Assembly (NCBI GenBank): GCA_003139735.1
Contig: PLGA01000559.1
Span: forward strand, 1-12,859
Direction of reading: 5' to 3'
Source: Bryobacterales bacterium
Lineage (GTDB): Bacteria > Acidobacteriota > Terriglobia > Bryobacterales > Bryobacteraceae
Length of the DNA: 12,859 bases
Shown here piece after piece: positions 6,581 through 12,859 of the stretch. Under the pieces are notes generated by a model. That model was not told the origin of the DNA and did no database searches. It saw only the letters and a program-made list of their open reading frames with translations. Positions within the stretch are counted from its first letter, which is position 1. Every line of letters begins with the position of its first letter. The position numbers and the translations under genes are program-made.

Positions 6581-6589
6581 ACTCTTCAA

Positions 6590-8335
6590 ATGAATTACCA
6601 GTCGGAAACCATCTGGTCGGCTCTGCAGAAGCTCAATAAGGAATACTTTCTCCCCACGCTACAGCGGGAGTTCGTCTGGGATTCCAGCAGAATTTGTAAA
6701 CTTTTTGACTCGCTGATGCGGGGGTACCCCATCAGTTCATTTCTGCTATGGAAGGTTCCGCCAGAGGCCCACGGCGATCTCGAAATATACAAGTTTTTGA
6801 AGGACGTCTCTGAGTTGGGCAGGCACAATGAGCGCAAGCGGATCGATTTAGTTTCGAACTTGACGTTTGTATTGGACGGTCAGCAGCGCCTGACGTCGAT
6901 GCTAGTCGGCCTTGGCGGCTCCTACGAGGCAAGGAGGAAATACGGCCGGGTGGGGCACAAGGCGTGCGTTCAACAGTTGTACCTCGATCTCCTCAGGGAT
7001 GGGCACAAGGTTGAAGACAATGCTGAGCCATCGTACGGCTTCGCCTTTCGTGAGCCCGGCCCCAGTCCGGACAGGAAAGCATACTGGTTTGAGGTTGGTC
7101 GCATTCTTGAGTGCCCAGCAGATAGCGAGCTCGGCAAGTTCGTCCAAGCGACTCTGAACAAGGTCAAGGCCTACCGTAATGTTTCGCCGGAACACTTGGA
7201 TCTAATCGCGGCTAATCTACGGCGTCTGCATGCCGTAGTGTTTGACGAAGCGGTCATCCTACATTACACCGAGACAAACACGGATCAGAAACGTATGCTT
7301 GAGATTTTTGTTCGCGCGAACTCAGGCGGCAAGCCACTAAGCAAACCAGATCTTTTATTATCGAATCTTACGGTTCATTGGAAAGAAAGAAGCGCTGATG
7401 AAAACGCTCGTGAGGAGGTCAAGAGATTCGTTGACGAATTGAACTCATCATTGAACGCTGGGATCCTCGCCCCGAAGCGGGCTCTCAGTCAGGATTTCGT
7501 CCTGAAGTCGTGCCTCGTGCTGTTGAATCGGCCGGTCGCGTATGATTTGCTCAGCTTCAATAGGGACACCTGCGAGGCCATCCTTGAAGAGTGGAAGGAG
7601 ATCAAGGCGGCAATCGCGGAGACTGTCAGTGTTTGCAGTTGGTTCGGTCTGAACGGCATGAATCTCACGAGCGCAAATACGCTGATCCCCGTTGCATATT
7701 TCATATATTGGAGCAGAGGGACAGCACGCCTCCGAGCCGACACGGAATCGGACGCGCGCAATGCGATTCTCGTCCGTCGTTGGTTGATCTTGTCGCTGTT
7801 AAATGGAGTGTTTAGCGGCAATGCGGATTCCATGCTGACCCAGGTGCGTGATGTCTTAAAGAGACATACTGGCCCAGGTAATGACTTTCCCGCTAGAGAG
7901 ATCGATGCCGCGGTCGCGAGGGCGGGGAGAGTCTCGACATCCGACCCAAGAACAATCGAAAGGATACTCGCCCTCAAATACAAGGATCCTCGTTGCTTTC
8001 TCGCACTGACGTTGTTGTTCGATGAGCGAGGATGGGGGACGATCGCTCATGATGTCGACCATATTTTCCCCCAGGTGGCGTTTAAGTCATTTCTAAAAAC
8101 GCACAAAGACCAGATGGACTGCCTCGGAAACGTGACTCTTCTACTGCAAGTTGAGAACCAAGCAAAGAAGGGCAGGGCGTTTGGGGAATGGATCCAGACG
8201 CGAGAGCCGGGTTTCATACGGCGGCACCTCATCCCGGCAGACCGCTCATTGTGGCAGATGGAAAAGTTTCCGTACTTCCTGGAGGAGAGGAACCGGCTAA
8301 TTCAAGGACGGCTTCGTGTCGTGCTCGGTGTCTAG
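6590..8335 (+). CDS. DUF262 (GmrS-like) and HNH domain protein, probable modification-dependent restriction effector
   Basis: This is a 581-residue cytosolic protein. The N-terminal ParB-like DUF262 domain shows LQREFVWD (24-31), GYPISSFLLW (about 45-54), the nucleotide-handling D96-GQQRLTS motif, and F240-VRANSGGKPLSKPDLLLS (ending near 258). A helical middle leads to an HNH-like end: H487-DVD-H491-I-x-P494, LGN with N514, N523, and K526/K527. This is the DUF262 plus DUF1524/HNH layout of GmrSD type IV restriction enzymes, which cut DNA carrying modified cytosine using NTP. Here both halves are in one chain and all key residues are present. Target specificity is not readable. ATG 6590 is chosen over the longer frame (to 6488) because the family begins here and a TATAAT lies just upstream. 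Codon use is visibly more A/T-rich at third positions than in polX or pcm, suggesting transfer. An EVE-domain gene faces it 82 bases downstream. Confidence 0.9.
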   Translation: MNYQSETIWSALQKLNKEYFLPTLQREFVWDSSRICKLFDSLMRGYPISSFLLWKVPPEAHGDLEIYKFLKDVSELGRHNERKRIDLVSNLTFVLDGQQRLTSMLVGLGGSYEARRKYGRVGHKACVQQLYLDLLRDGHKVEDNAEPSYGFAFREPGPSPDRKAYWFEVGRILECPADSELGKFVQATLNKVKAYRNVSPEHLDLIAANLRRLHAVVFDEAVILHYTETNTDQKRMLEIFVRANSGGKPLSKPDLLLSNLTVHWKERSADENAREEVKRFVDELNSSLNAGILAPKRALSQDFVLKSCLVLLNRPVAYDLLSFNRDTCEAILEEWKEIKAAIAETVSVCSWFGLNGMNLTSANTLIPVAYFIYWSRGTARLRADTESDARNAILVRRWLILSLLNGVFSGNADSMLTQVRDVLKRHTGPGNDFPAREIDAAVARAGRVSTSDPRTIERILALKYKDPRCFLALTLLFDERGWGTIAHDVDHIFPQVAFKSFLKTHKDQMDCLGNVTLLLQVENQAKKGRAFGEWIQTREPGFIRRHLIPADRSLWQMEKFPYFLEERNRLIQGRLRVVLGV

Positions 8336-8417
8336 CCAGGGCGTGGCTCGCGCCGTCTAACGAGGCGGATACGGCGTGTGTGGGCTGGTCCGCTGGCTTC
8401 CTCTCGTGACAAGCGGG

Positions 8418-8930
8418 TCACGTCAGACGGTGGCGCGGTCCTGCGACAGGAAATGCGCTGTTCAGGCTGAGGGCTTGTGGCGTCAGCGGACGCGGCCCCG
8501 CTATAAGTGTCTCGACGGCACGGGCCTCCGCGGGCGTGAGCTTGAAGTTCGTGCCTTCGTGCCGGGTGACGAACAGATTCTTCTTCAACGCCGGCGACCC
8601 ATAGATCTCATCGCGGGCGACTGGTGGATCCAGATACCGCTGGATCTTCAGCCAGACCCCGCGTTCAACCGGGAAGGGCGCCACCTCGTACCTCCGTTCC
8701 CAGTCTTCGGACTTGATGGTATCCGGTGAGGTCAAAACGGTTGCCCTCGCATACAATCCAGGTTTTCTCTTAGCCGGGCCGCCGAAGCACAAATATACGG
8801 TATCGCCGATGACCGGCTCGTACTGCGGCCTCACACGAAACGCGATCAGCTTGTCATCCCGTCGCGCTTCTTTGAGGGCGCCCGGGAGATCGTAAAGGCG
8901 AGCGACGCTCTGGAAGATCCAATCAGCCAT
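8418..8930 (-). CDS. EVE-domain protein (putative modified-nucleobase reader)
   Basis: This is a 170-residue protein with one PUA-like EVE domain over about residues 1-145. Visible landmarks are the opening DWIFQSVARLYDL, the strand IGDTVYLCFGG (41-51), GLYARATVL (58-66) followed by SP, and the late EIYGSPALKKN and EGTNFKLTPAEA segments that close EVE domains. The last ~25 residues form a Pro/Ser-rich tail. EVE domains are related to YTH and ASCH and bind modified bases such as methyl- or hydroxymethylcytosine in DNA; in bacteria they are often fused to or next to modification-dependent restriction nucleases. It converges on the DUF262-HNH gene, so the two are not one operon but may be functional partners. 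There is no ribosome site; a TAGCAT lies 9 bases before the ATG. Confidence 0.85.
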   Translation of the reverse strand: MADWIFQSVARLYDLPGALKEARRDDKLIAFRVRPQYEPVIGDTVYLCFGGPAKRKPGLYARATVLTSPDTIKSEDWERRYEVAPFPVERGVWLKIQRYLDPPVARDEIYGSPALKKNLFVTRHEGTNFKLTPAEARAVETLIAGPRPLTPQALSLNSAFPVAGPRHRLT

Positions 8931-8939
8931 AAAGGGAGA

Positions 8940-8945
8940 ATGCTA
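8940..8945 (-). promoter_or_regulatory. Candidate -10 hexamer of the EVE gene
   Basis: On the minus strand TAGCAT, preceded by TGTGA as in an extended -10, ends 9 bases before the ATG at 8930. No Shine-Dalgarno site is present. Weak on its own; listed because it fits the pattern at other first genes in the window. Confidence 0.25.
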
Positions 8946-9266
8946 TCACATTGCTTGCTCCAGAGCGGCGAACCTGCTCCGCAGGCCGCGCGCGCTAGAA
9001 TACGAGCCATCGGGCCGGTTTCCGCTGAATGATCGGCCACTCCCGGAAAGTGGCCGGTTCTGGGGGCGCGGCCGCAAACTCGTCCACATCGACGTATTGG
9101 AGGCGGAGAAATGGCCCTGGAGGGGATAAATCCTGGCGACTCCGCTGCGTTTACGAGCCCGTGCAGCGACCCGTCCGTGGCAACTTCCTCGAAAGTGGGA
9201 TTGTCGTAAACTGGCTTTCCTCCCCCGCGCGGACCGCCGCGGGCCCGCCCCAAGCCCTGAAGACAT

Positions 9267-9287
9267 TACAATCGTTACTGGGGAAGG
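9267..9287 (+). promoter_or_regulatory. Candidate -10 and ribosome binding site of polX
   Basis: TACAAT (9267-9272) predicts a transcript start near 9279. GGGGAAGG (9280-9287) then lies 3 bases before the TTG at 9291. No -35 is clear. The site supports the TTG start. Confidence 0.4.
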
Positions 9288-9290
9288 CGC

Positions 9291-11018
9291 TTGGAGAACA
9301 AGGAAATCGCGCGCGTGCTCTGGGAGACGGCCGATCTGATGGAGATCGCCGGCGAGGATGGGTTCCGCATCCGCAGCTATCGCAACGGCTCTTCCACCGT
9401 GGAGGGGCATCCGGAGAGAATCGAAGACATCCTCCGCGATCCCGCGCGCAAAGTCACCGAGATTCCCGGCATCGGCAAGGGGCTGGCGCACGTGCTGGAG
9501 GAGATTGTCGCGAGCGGCACTTGCGAACGGCGCGACACGCTGCTTGAGAAATTCCCGCGCGCCACGCTGGAGTTCCTCAAGATTCAGGGCCTGGGGCCCA
9601 AGGGCATCGCGCTGATTCTGGAGCATTACCGCATCGCCTCGATCGACGAATTGGAGCGGCTGTGCGTGGAGCAAAAGCTGCGCGTGCTGCCGCGCATGGG
9701 GGCCAAGCTCGAAGAGAAGGTGCTGCGCTCCATCGCGCAATACCGGCTGCGCACCGGCCGCTACCTGCTGAGTTACGCCGAGGGCGTGGCGGAGGAATTG
9801 ACCGGCGTGCTGCAAGCGGTTCCGGGAGTGGACGCTATCACGCCCGCGGGCAGCCTGCGGCGCGGGCGCGAAACGGTGGGCGATCTGGACCTGCTGGTCA
9901 CGGGGCCGGAGGCGCGCGCCGCGCTCGACGCGTTCGTGGCGTACAAGGGCGTCACGGAGGTGTTGGGGCACGGAGAGAACAAAGCCAGCGCCAAGGTGGG
10001 GCGCGAAGGCTTGCAGGTGGACGTGCGCGCTCTGCCGCCGGGCAGCTTCGGCGCCGCCATGCAGTACTTCACCGGCAGCAAGGACCACAACGTTGCCATA
10101 CGCACGCGGGCCGTGAAAATGGGGCTGAAGCTCAGCGAATACGGACTGTTCCGCGTGGAAGGCGATGTCAAAGTGGCGGGCGAAACCGAAGCCGGGGTTT
10201 ACGAGGCCCTGGGCCTTCGGTGGATTCCGCCGGAGCTGCGCGAGAACCTGGGCGAAATTGAAGCCGCAGCGGAGGGCCGGCTGCCGCCGCTGGTGGAGCT
10301 TGGCGATATTCGCGGCGATCTGCACATGCACACCACGGAAACCGATGGCCGCGCGTCGCTCGAAGAGATGGCCGAGGCCGCGCGCGAGCGGGGGTATCAA
10401 TACATCGCCATCACCGACCACTCGAAAGCCCTGGCGATGGCCAACGGACTGGACGAAAAGCGCGTGGTGGAGTTCGCGCGCCGTGTGCGCCACATGAACG
10501 CGGACGGCCTGGGCATCCGCATCTTTTCCGGCCTGGAGTGCGACATTCTCAAGGACGGCGCGCTCGATCTTGCCGATGACGCGCTGGCGGAGCTCGACCT
10601 GGTGATTGGCAGCGTACACAGCCACATGAACATGGAGTCCGCCGAAATGACGGACCGGCTGTTGCGCGCCCTGGATACCGGGCGGCTGCGCATCCTGGGC
10701 CATCCCACGGGACGCCTGCTGCTGCAGCGCGACCCGTTCCCCTTCGATTTCGACCGCGTCGTGGCGGAGGCGGTGCGCCGCGGGGTGTGGCTCGAGATCA
10801 ACGCCAGCCCGGAACGGCTGGACCTCAACGCCACGAATATTCGAACGGCGAAATCCAAAGGCGCGCGCTTCACCATCTCCACCGACGCGCACCACCCTAA
10901 GCACCTGGCGGGTATGAAATACGGCGTGGTGACCGCGCGGCGCGGCTGGCTGGGGCCGGCCGATATCATGAATACGCTGCCCGTGGACCAGTTCGCCGAA
11001 GCCCTCAAGAGATCATGA
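9291..11018 (+). CDS. polX: Family X DNA polymerase with PHP 3'-5' exonuclease domain
   Basis: This is a 575-residue bacterial PolX, a gap-filling repair polymerase with an attached metal-dependent 3'-5' exonuclease. Order: an N-terminal 8-kDa-like helical domain (ENKEIARVL start), helix-hairpin-helix segments (IPGIGKGLAHVLEEI about 58-72, and LKIQGLGPKGI), then the nucleotidyltransferase palm with GSLRRGRETVGD and catalytic D198, D200 and D244 (QVDVRAL). The PHP domain begins near 340 with H345-x-H347 (DLHMH) and continues through AITDHS, SGLECDIL, GSVHSHM, GHPTGR, EINASP and STDAHH, so the whole metal-ligand set appears intact. Length is typical. TTG 9291 is chosen because the family starts at this LENKEIA helix and a ribosome site precedes it. 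Its stop overlaps the Nudix start (ATGA), so the two genes are co-translated. The role is probably base-excision-type repair. Confidence 0.97.
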   Translation: MENKEIARVLWETADLMEIAGEDGFRIRSYRNGSSTVEGHPERIEDILRDPARKVTEIPGIGKGLAHVLEEIVASGTCERRDTLLEKFPRATLEFLKIQGLGPKGIALILEHYRIASIDELERLCVEQKLRVLPRMGAKLEEKVLRSIAQYRLRTGRYLLSYAEGVAEELTGVLQAVPGVDAITPAGSLRRGRETVGDLDLLVTGPEARAALDAFVAYKGVTEVLGHGENKASAKVGREGLQVDVRALPPGSFGAAMQYFTGSKDHNVAIRTRAVKMGLKLSEYGLFRVEGDVKVAGETEAGVYEALGLRWIPPELRENLGEIEAAAEGRLPPLVELGDIRGDLHMHTTETDGRASLEEMAEAARERGYQYIAITDHSKALAMANGLDEKRVVEFARRVRHMNADGLGIRIFSGLECDILKDGALDLADDALAELDLVIGSVHSHMNMESAEMTDRLLRALDTGRLRILGHPTGRLLLQRDPFPFDFDRVVAEAVRRGVWLEINASPERLDLNATNIRTAKSKGARFTISTDAHHPKHLAGMKYGVVTARRGWLGPADIMNTLPVDQFAEALKRS

Positions 11019-11536
11019 AAATCATCAGCTCCAAAGAAGTCTATCGGTGCCGGTTGTTTTGGGTGACGGAGGACGAAGCCGTCGATCCCAAGACCGGTTT
11101 CACCATCAAACGGTCCGTGGTGCGCCACGCCGGATCGGCCGTCATGATGGCGGTGGATGAGAAGAAGCGCATCCTGCTGGTCCGCCAGTACCGTCTGCCG
11201 GCCGGAAAGAACCTCTGGGAATTGCCGGCCGGAAAGGTGGATCCCGGCGAGACGCCGCTCGGGGCCGCCAAGCGCGAGTTGGCCGAGGAGACCGGCTACA
11301 AGGCGCGCGCGTGGACCAAGCTGACCTCGTTTTGGGCCAGCCCCGGGTTCGTGCAGGAGCGCATGACCATCTACCTGGCGACGGATCTCACCGCCGGCGC
11401 CGCCACCCCCATGGACGACGAGCGCATCGAAGCGCGCTGGTTCACGCGGAAGGAAGTAAGAGAGATGATCGTGGCCGGCAAGATCGAAGATGGCAAGACC
11501 ATGGTCGGGTTCCTGCGGTGGGGCATGACGCCGTAA
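11015..11536 (+). CDS. Nudix hydrolase, ADP-ribose pyrophosphatase type
   Basis: This 173-residue cytosolic enzyme probably splits ADP-ribose or related ADP-sugars into AMP and a sugar phosphate. The Nudix box is complete at 73-95: G73, then E79, then R87-E88-L with E91-E92 and G94, fitting G-x5-E-x7-REU-x-EE-x-G-U. A Pro (P110) sits 15 residues after the box, the position typical of ADP-ribose pyrophosphatases, and the preceding VRQYRLPAGKNLWELPAG strand pattern (split VRQYRLPAG, then LWELPAG) is that of NudF-like enzymes. The start ATG overlaps the polX TGA by 4 bases, so translation is coupled; no strong independent ribosome site is seen. Pairing with a repair polymerase suggests nucleotide-pool or ADP-ribose clean-up, which is inference. 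Confidence 0.92.
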   Translation: MKIISSKEVYRCRLFWVTEDEAVDPKTGFTIKRSVVRHAGSAVMMAVDEKKRILLVRQYRLPAGKNLWELPAGKVDPGETPLGAAKRELAEETGYKARAWTKLTSFWASPGFVQERMTIYLATDLTAGAATPMDDERIEARWFTRKEVREMIVAGKIEDGKTMVGFLRWGMTP

Positions 11537-11550
11537 TCCGCGAAACGTGA

Positions 11551-11578
11551 TCCCTCGTACATACTCCCTCGCACATAT
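11551..11578 (+). repeat. Tandem 14-bp direct repeat abutting the padR -35
   Basis: TCCCTCGTACATAC (11551-11564) is followed directly by TCCCTCGCACATAT (11565-11578), differing at two positions. The second unit ends exactly where the TTGACA -35 begins. The position fits a regulator-binding site. The CATA cores recall PadR-type operators (ATGT/ACAT half-sites), but the binding protein is not known. Confidence 0.6.
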
Positions 11579-11608
11579 TTGACAAGCGCGGCGGTTCATT
11601 CGTACGAT
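11579..11608 (+). promoter_or_regulatory. Sigma-70-type promoter of the PadR-TolC unit
   Basis: A perfect TTGACA (11579-11584), an 18-bp spacer and TACGAT (11603-11608) predict a transcript start near 11615 and a leader of about 14 bases without a Shine-Dalgarno site. It is the only promoter in the window with a clear -35. Confidence 0.65.
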
Positions 11609-11630
11609 ATCGGTATTTTCGCTATCCGAT
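11609..11630. promoter_or_regulatory. Candidate autoregulatory dyad at the padR start
   Basis: ATCGG (11609-11613) and CCGAT (11626-11630) form an inverted repeat with a 12-base spacer, straddling the predicted transcript start and running into the start codon. A repressor bound here would block its own promoter. The half-sites are only 5 bp, so chance is possible. Confidence 0.3.
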
Positions 11631-11967
11631 GTCGAAATCGAATTCAGAGCACGACGCTAGAGCCGCCGACCGCGACTTGTACTCGGGTTTGATCCGGCTG
11701 CACGTGCTGCACCACGCGGTCGAAGGGCCGGTCTTCGGGCTCGGAATGATCGAGGAACTGGCGCGCCACGGGTACCGCATCAGTCCGGGGAGCCTGTATC
11801 CGCTTCTTCAGGGCCTGGAAAAGAAAAGGTATCTGCGATCGGCCACAGTGCGAAACGGCAAGTCGCTCCGGCGCGTGTACCGGGCCACTGCGCTCGGCCG
11901 GAAGGCGCTGGCGGCATCGAAGGGCAAAGTGCGGGAGCTTTTTCATGAACTCATCGAAGGGGATTAG
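11629..11967 (+). CDS. PadR-family transcriptional regulator
   Basis: This 112-residue winged-helix repressor is of the short PadR type. After a ~14-residue polar tail come the family features: LIRLHVLHHA helix, GLGMIEEL, the recognition-helix region ISPGSLYPLLQGLEKK (about 51-66), wing residues up to RRVYRATALGRKAL (about 83-97), and a short C-terminal dimerisation helix. PadR repressors commonly control adjacent transporter genes and themselves and release DNA on binding a small toxic compound. The TolC-family gene begins 5 bases after its stop, so it very likely regulates an efflux system that extends beyond the window. The inducer is unknown. Confidence 0.93.
   Translation: MSKSNSEHDARAADRDLYSGLIRLHVLHHAVEGPVFGLGMIEELARHGYRISPGSLYPLLQGLEKKRYLRSATVRNGKSLRRVYRATALGRKALAASKGKVRELFHELIEGD
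11957..11964 (+). promoter_or_regulatory. Ribosome binding site of the TolC-family gene inside padR
   Basis: GAAGGGGA within the last padR codons lies 8 bases before ATG 11973, supporting coupled translation and this start. Confidence 0.5.
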
Positions 11968-11972
11968 CCCAG

Positions 11973-12859
11973 ATGCCCATTAAGCGAGGCTCGAAACTGG
12001 CGCGTGCGGCAACATGCATCGCGGCAATGGCCGCGATTGCGGGAGCATTGCGGGGGCAGCCCTCCGCTGCTCCCGCCGGATTGACTATCAGCCAGGCGGT
12101 CGAAGACGCGTCACGGAATTATCCGTCCATCCGAGTGACCCAGGAACAGATGAATGCGGCCGCGGCCGGGATCCGTCTGGCGCAAACCGCCTATCTGCCG
12201 CGGGTCGACGGCCTGGCGCAGATCAACCGCGCCACGCGCAACACGTTTTACGGACTTCTGCTGCCGCAAGGCGTCATTCCGGGCGTGGATGGCGTTCCCT
12301 CGAACAATTTCGGCTCCGTCTGGGACAGCGGCTTGGGAGTCCTGGTCACCTGGCAGCCATTCGACTTTGGCTTGCGCGCCGCCAATGTCTCCGCCGTCAC
12401 GGCGATGCGCAACCAGGCGCAGGCGACCATGAATCGGACGCGCTACGACGTTTCGGTTGCCACGGCGGATGCATTCCTGACCGTGGTCGCCGCCCAGCAG
12501 ACCGCTCAGGCGGCTCGCGCAGCCGTCGATAGTTGGCAAACCGTTCTGAAGAGCATTCATGCGCTGGTGGCCGCCGAACTGCGGCCGGGCGCGGACGAAT
12601 CGAGAGTTCAAGCGGAATTGGCCGCCGCGCAGACCCAACTCGCCCAGGCCGAGCAGGCCATCGACGTCGCGCGTTCCACGGTCGCGCAATTCGTGGGTCT
12701 CGAACCATCGGCGATCAGCTTGAACCCAGGCAAGTCCACCGGCCCACTGCCAGCCGAGAGGCCCGAGGCGCCGCTCGATGCCGTGGCGAATCCACTGGCG
12801 CTCGAGCAGAGCGCCGCGATCGCGCAGCAACAAAGCCAACTCAAGGCCATCGAGCGAAC
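11973..12859 (+). CDS. TolC-family outer-membrane efflux protein (3'-partial)
   Basis: The frame is open to the window end, giving 295 residues of a protein normally about 420-480 long. The N-terminus is a signal peptide: basic MPIKRGSKLAR, then a hydrophobic Ala-rich stretch, with cleavage probable in the Gln/Pro/Ala region near 28-35. Next comes the outer-membrane efflux pattern: LTISQAVEDASRNYPSI (ISQAVEDA then NYPSI), a long helix ending in AYLPRVDG, a polar beta segment with WQPFDFG, and two long Ala/Gln-rich coiled helices (about 150-245). These proteins form the trimeric channel linking an inner-membrane pump and a periplasmic adaptor to the outside, so the cell is diderm. It lies directly behind padR in one operon; adaptor and pump genes are expected just downstream. 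Confidence 0.92.
   Translation, partial: MPIKRGSKLARAATCIAAMAAIAGALRGQPSAAPAGLTISQAVEDASRNYPSIRVTQEQMNAAAAGIRLAQTAYLPRVDGLAQINRATRNTFYGLLLPQGVIPGVDGVPSNNFGSVWDSGLGVLVTWQPFDFGLRAANVSAVTAMRNQAQATMNRTRYDVSVATADAFLTVVAAQQTAQAARAAVDSWQTVLKSIHALVAAELRPGADESRVQAELAAAQTQLAQAEQAIDVARSTVAQFVGLEPSAISLNPGKSTGPLPAERPEAPLDAVANPLALEQSAAIAQQQSQLKAIER

Larger units (their letters stand above)
6240..6589. other. Gap with a nuclease gene remnant and the DUF262 promoter
   Basis: Between the zinc protein and the DUF262 gene there is no intact gene. The stretch holds the DUF91-like fragment (6379-6489) and a TATAAT at 6575-6580. Around 6260-6285 a GC-rich imperfect hairpin is possible, but a T-run (6295-6299) follows only after several bases, so no terminator is called. 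TTGACT at 6323-6328 and TTGACA at 6369-6374 lack a -10 partner at normal spacing. Confidence 0.4.
8931..9290. other. Intergenic region at right edge of accessory block
   Basis: This 360-base region holds no gene I can support. It contains a perfect 8-bp inverted repeat with a 7-base loop (CGGCCACT 9034-9041, AGTGGCCG 9049-9056), a second 6-bp GC-rich stem (CCCGCG 9224-9229 with CGCGGG 9238-9243), and the presumed polX promoter and ribosome site at its right end. Frames crossing it on both strands are short or lack a start and match no family I know. Confidence 0.45.

Noticed and set aside
6488..6589. N-terminal extension of the DUF262 protein from ATG 6488
   Set aside because: It crosses the nuclease stump in another frame and contains the TATAAT at 6575; family similarity begins at MNYQSETIW, ATG 6590.
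8334..8348. AGCCA/TGGCT stem at the DUF262 stop, considered as a terminator between convergent genes
   Set aside because: Short 5-bp stem without a T-run on either strand.
8846..9253. 135-codon minus-strand frame between the EVE gene and polX
   Set aside because: It overlaps the EVE start in another frame, begins with low-complexity Gly/Arg, has no ribosome site, and matches no family. The middle part looks somewhat protein-like, so a decayed fragment cannot be excluded.
8946..10904. 652-codon open frame on the minus strand across polX
   Set aside because: It lies opposite a complete PolX with all catalytic residues. Its His/Arg/Gln/Ala-rich composition is typical of an antisense frame of G/C-biased codons, and no domain is recognisable.
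1..12859. CRISPR array, tRNA/rRNA genes, insertion sequence or integrase
   Set aside because: No regularly spaced repeats, no cloverleaf-like segments, and no transposase or recombinase motifs were seen on either strand by eye.

Overview
The window is GC-rich bacterial chromosome. Housekeeping genes with strongly G/C-biased third codon positions flank a roughly 6 kb accessory block. Gene content (a hybrid sensor kinase, an NAD-type isocitrate dehydrogenase, PolX with a PHP exonuclease domain, and a PadR regulator leading a TolC-type efflux gene) and base composition fit a soil Acidobacteriota member (Solibacter/Bryobacter-like). This assignment is inference: no rRNA or other taxonomic marker is present.

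Left flank (1-3200): the C-terminal part of a hybrid histidine kinase/response regulator (+, cut by the window start) converges on a minus-strand pair, pcm (isoaspartyl repair methyltransferase) and a DUF2103-like protein whose start codon abuts the pcm stop. pcm diverges from isocitrate dehydrogenase across a 26-bp gap holding a near-palindromic -10 element that can be read on both strands.

Accessory block (3201-9290): an HTH-WYL-WCX regulator is followed by three genes with good Shine-Dalgarno sites: an LRV/HEAT-like repeat protein, a small one-helix membrane protein, and a cysteine-rich protein with a zinc ribbon plus a TerY-C-like zinc module. Next come the first ~37 codons of a DUF91/NucS-like nuclease that then breaks off, an intact DUF262 (GmrS-like) protein with an HNH-type C-terminus, and, convergent to it, an EVE-domain protein. 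This content resembles a defence or stress island: WYL regulators and DUF262/HNH, EVE and DUF91 proteins are all recurrent in such islands. The best candidates for an undescribed system are the WYL/LRV/membrane/zinc-protein cassette and the DUF262-HNH plus EVE pair, a possible modified-DNA reader and effector.

Right flank (9291-12859): polX overlaps a Nudix ADP-sugar pyrophosphatase by 4 bases (ATGA). A PadR regulator then heads a new unit with a clear TTGACA-type promoter and a tandem 14-bp repeat abutting the -35. It is followed 5 bases later by a TolC-family outer-membrane efflux gene that runs off the window.

Several probable first-in-unit genes have a -10-like hexamer 7-10 bases before the start codon and no Shine-Dalgarno site, whereas downstream genes mostly have good sites. 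This suggests leaderless or near-leaderless mRNAs. No tRNA, rRNA, CRISPR array, intact transposase or origin was seen.
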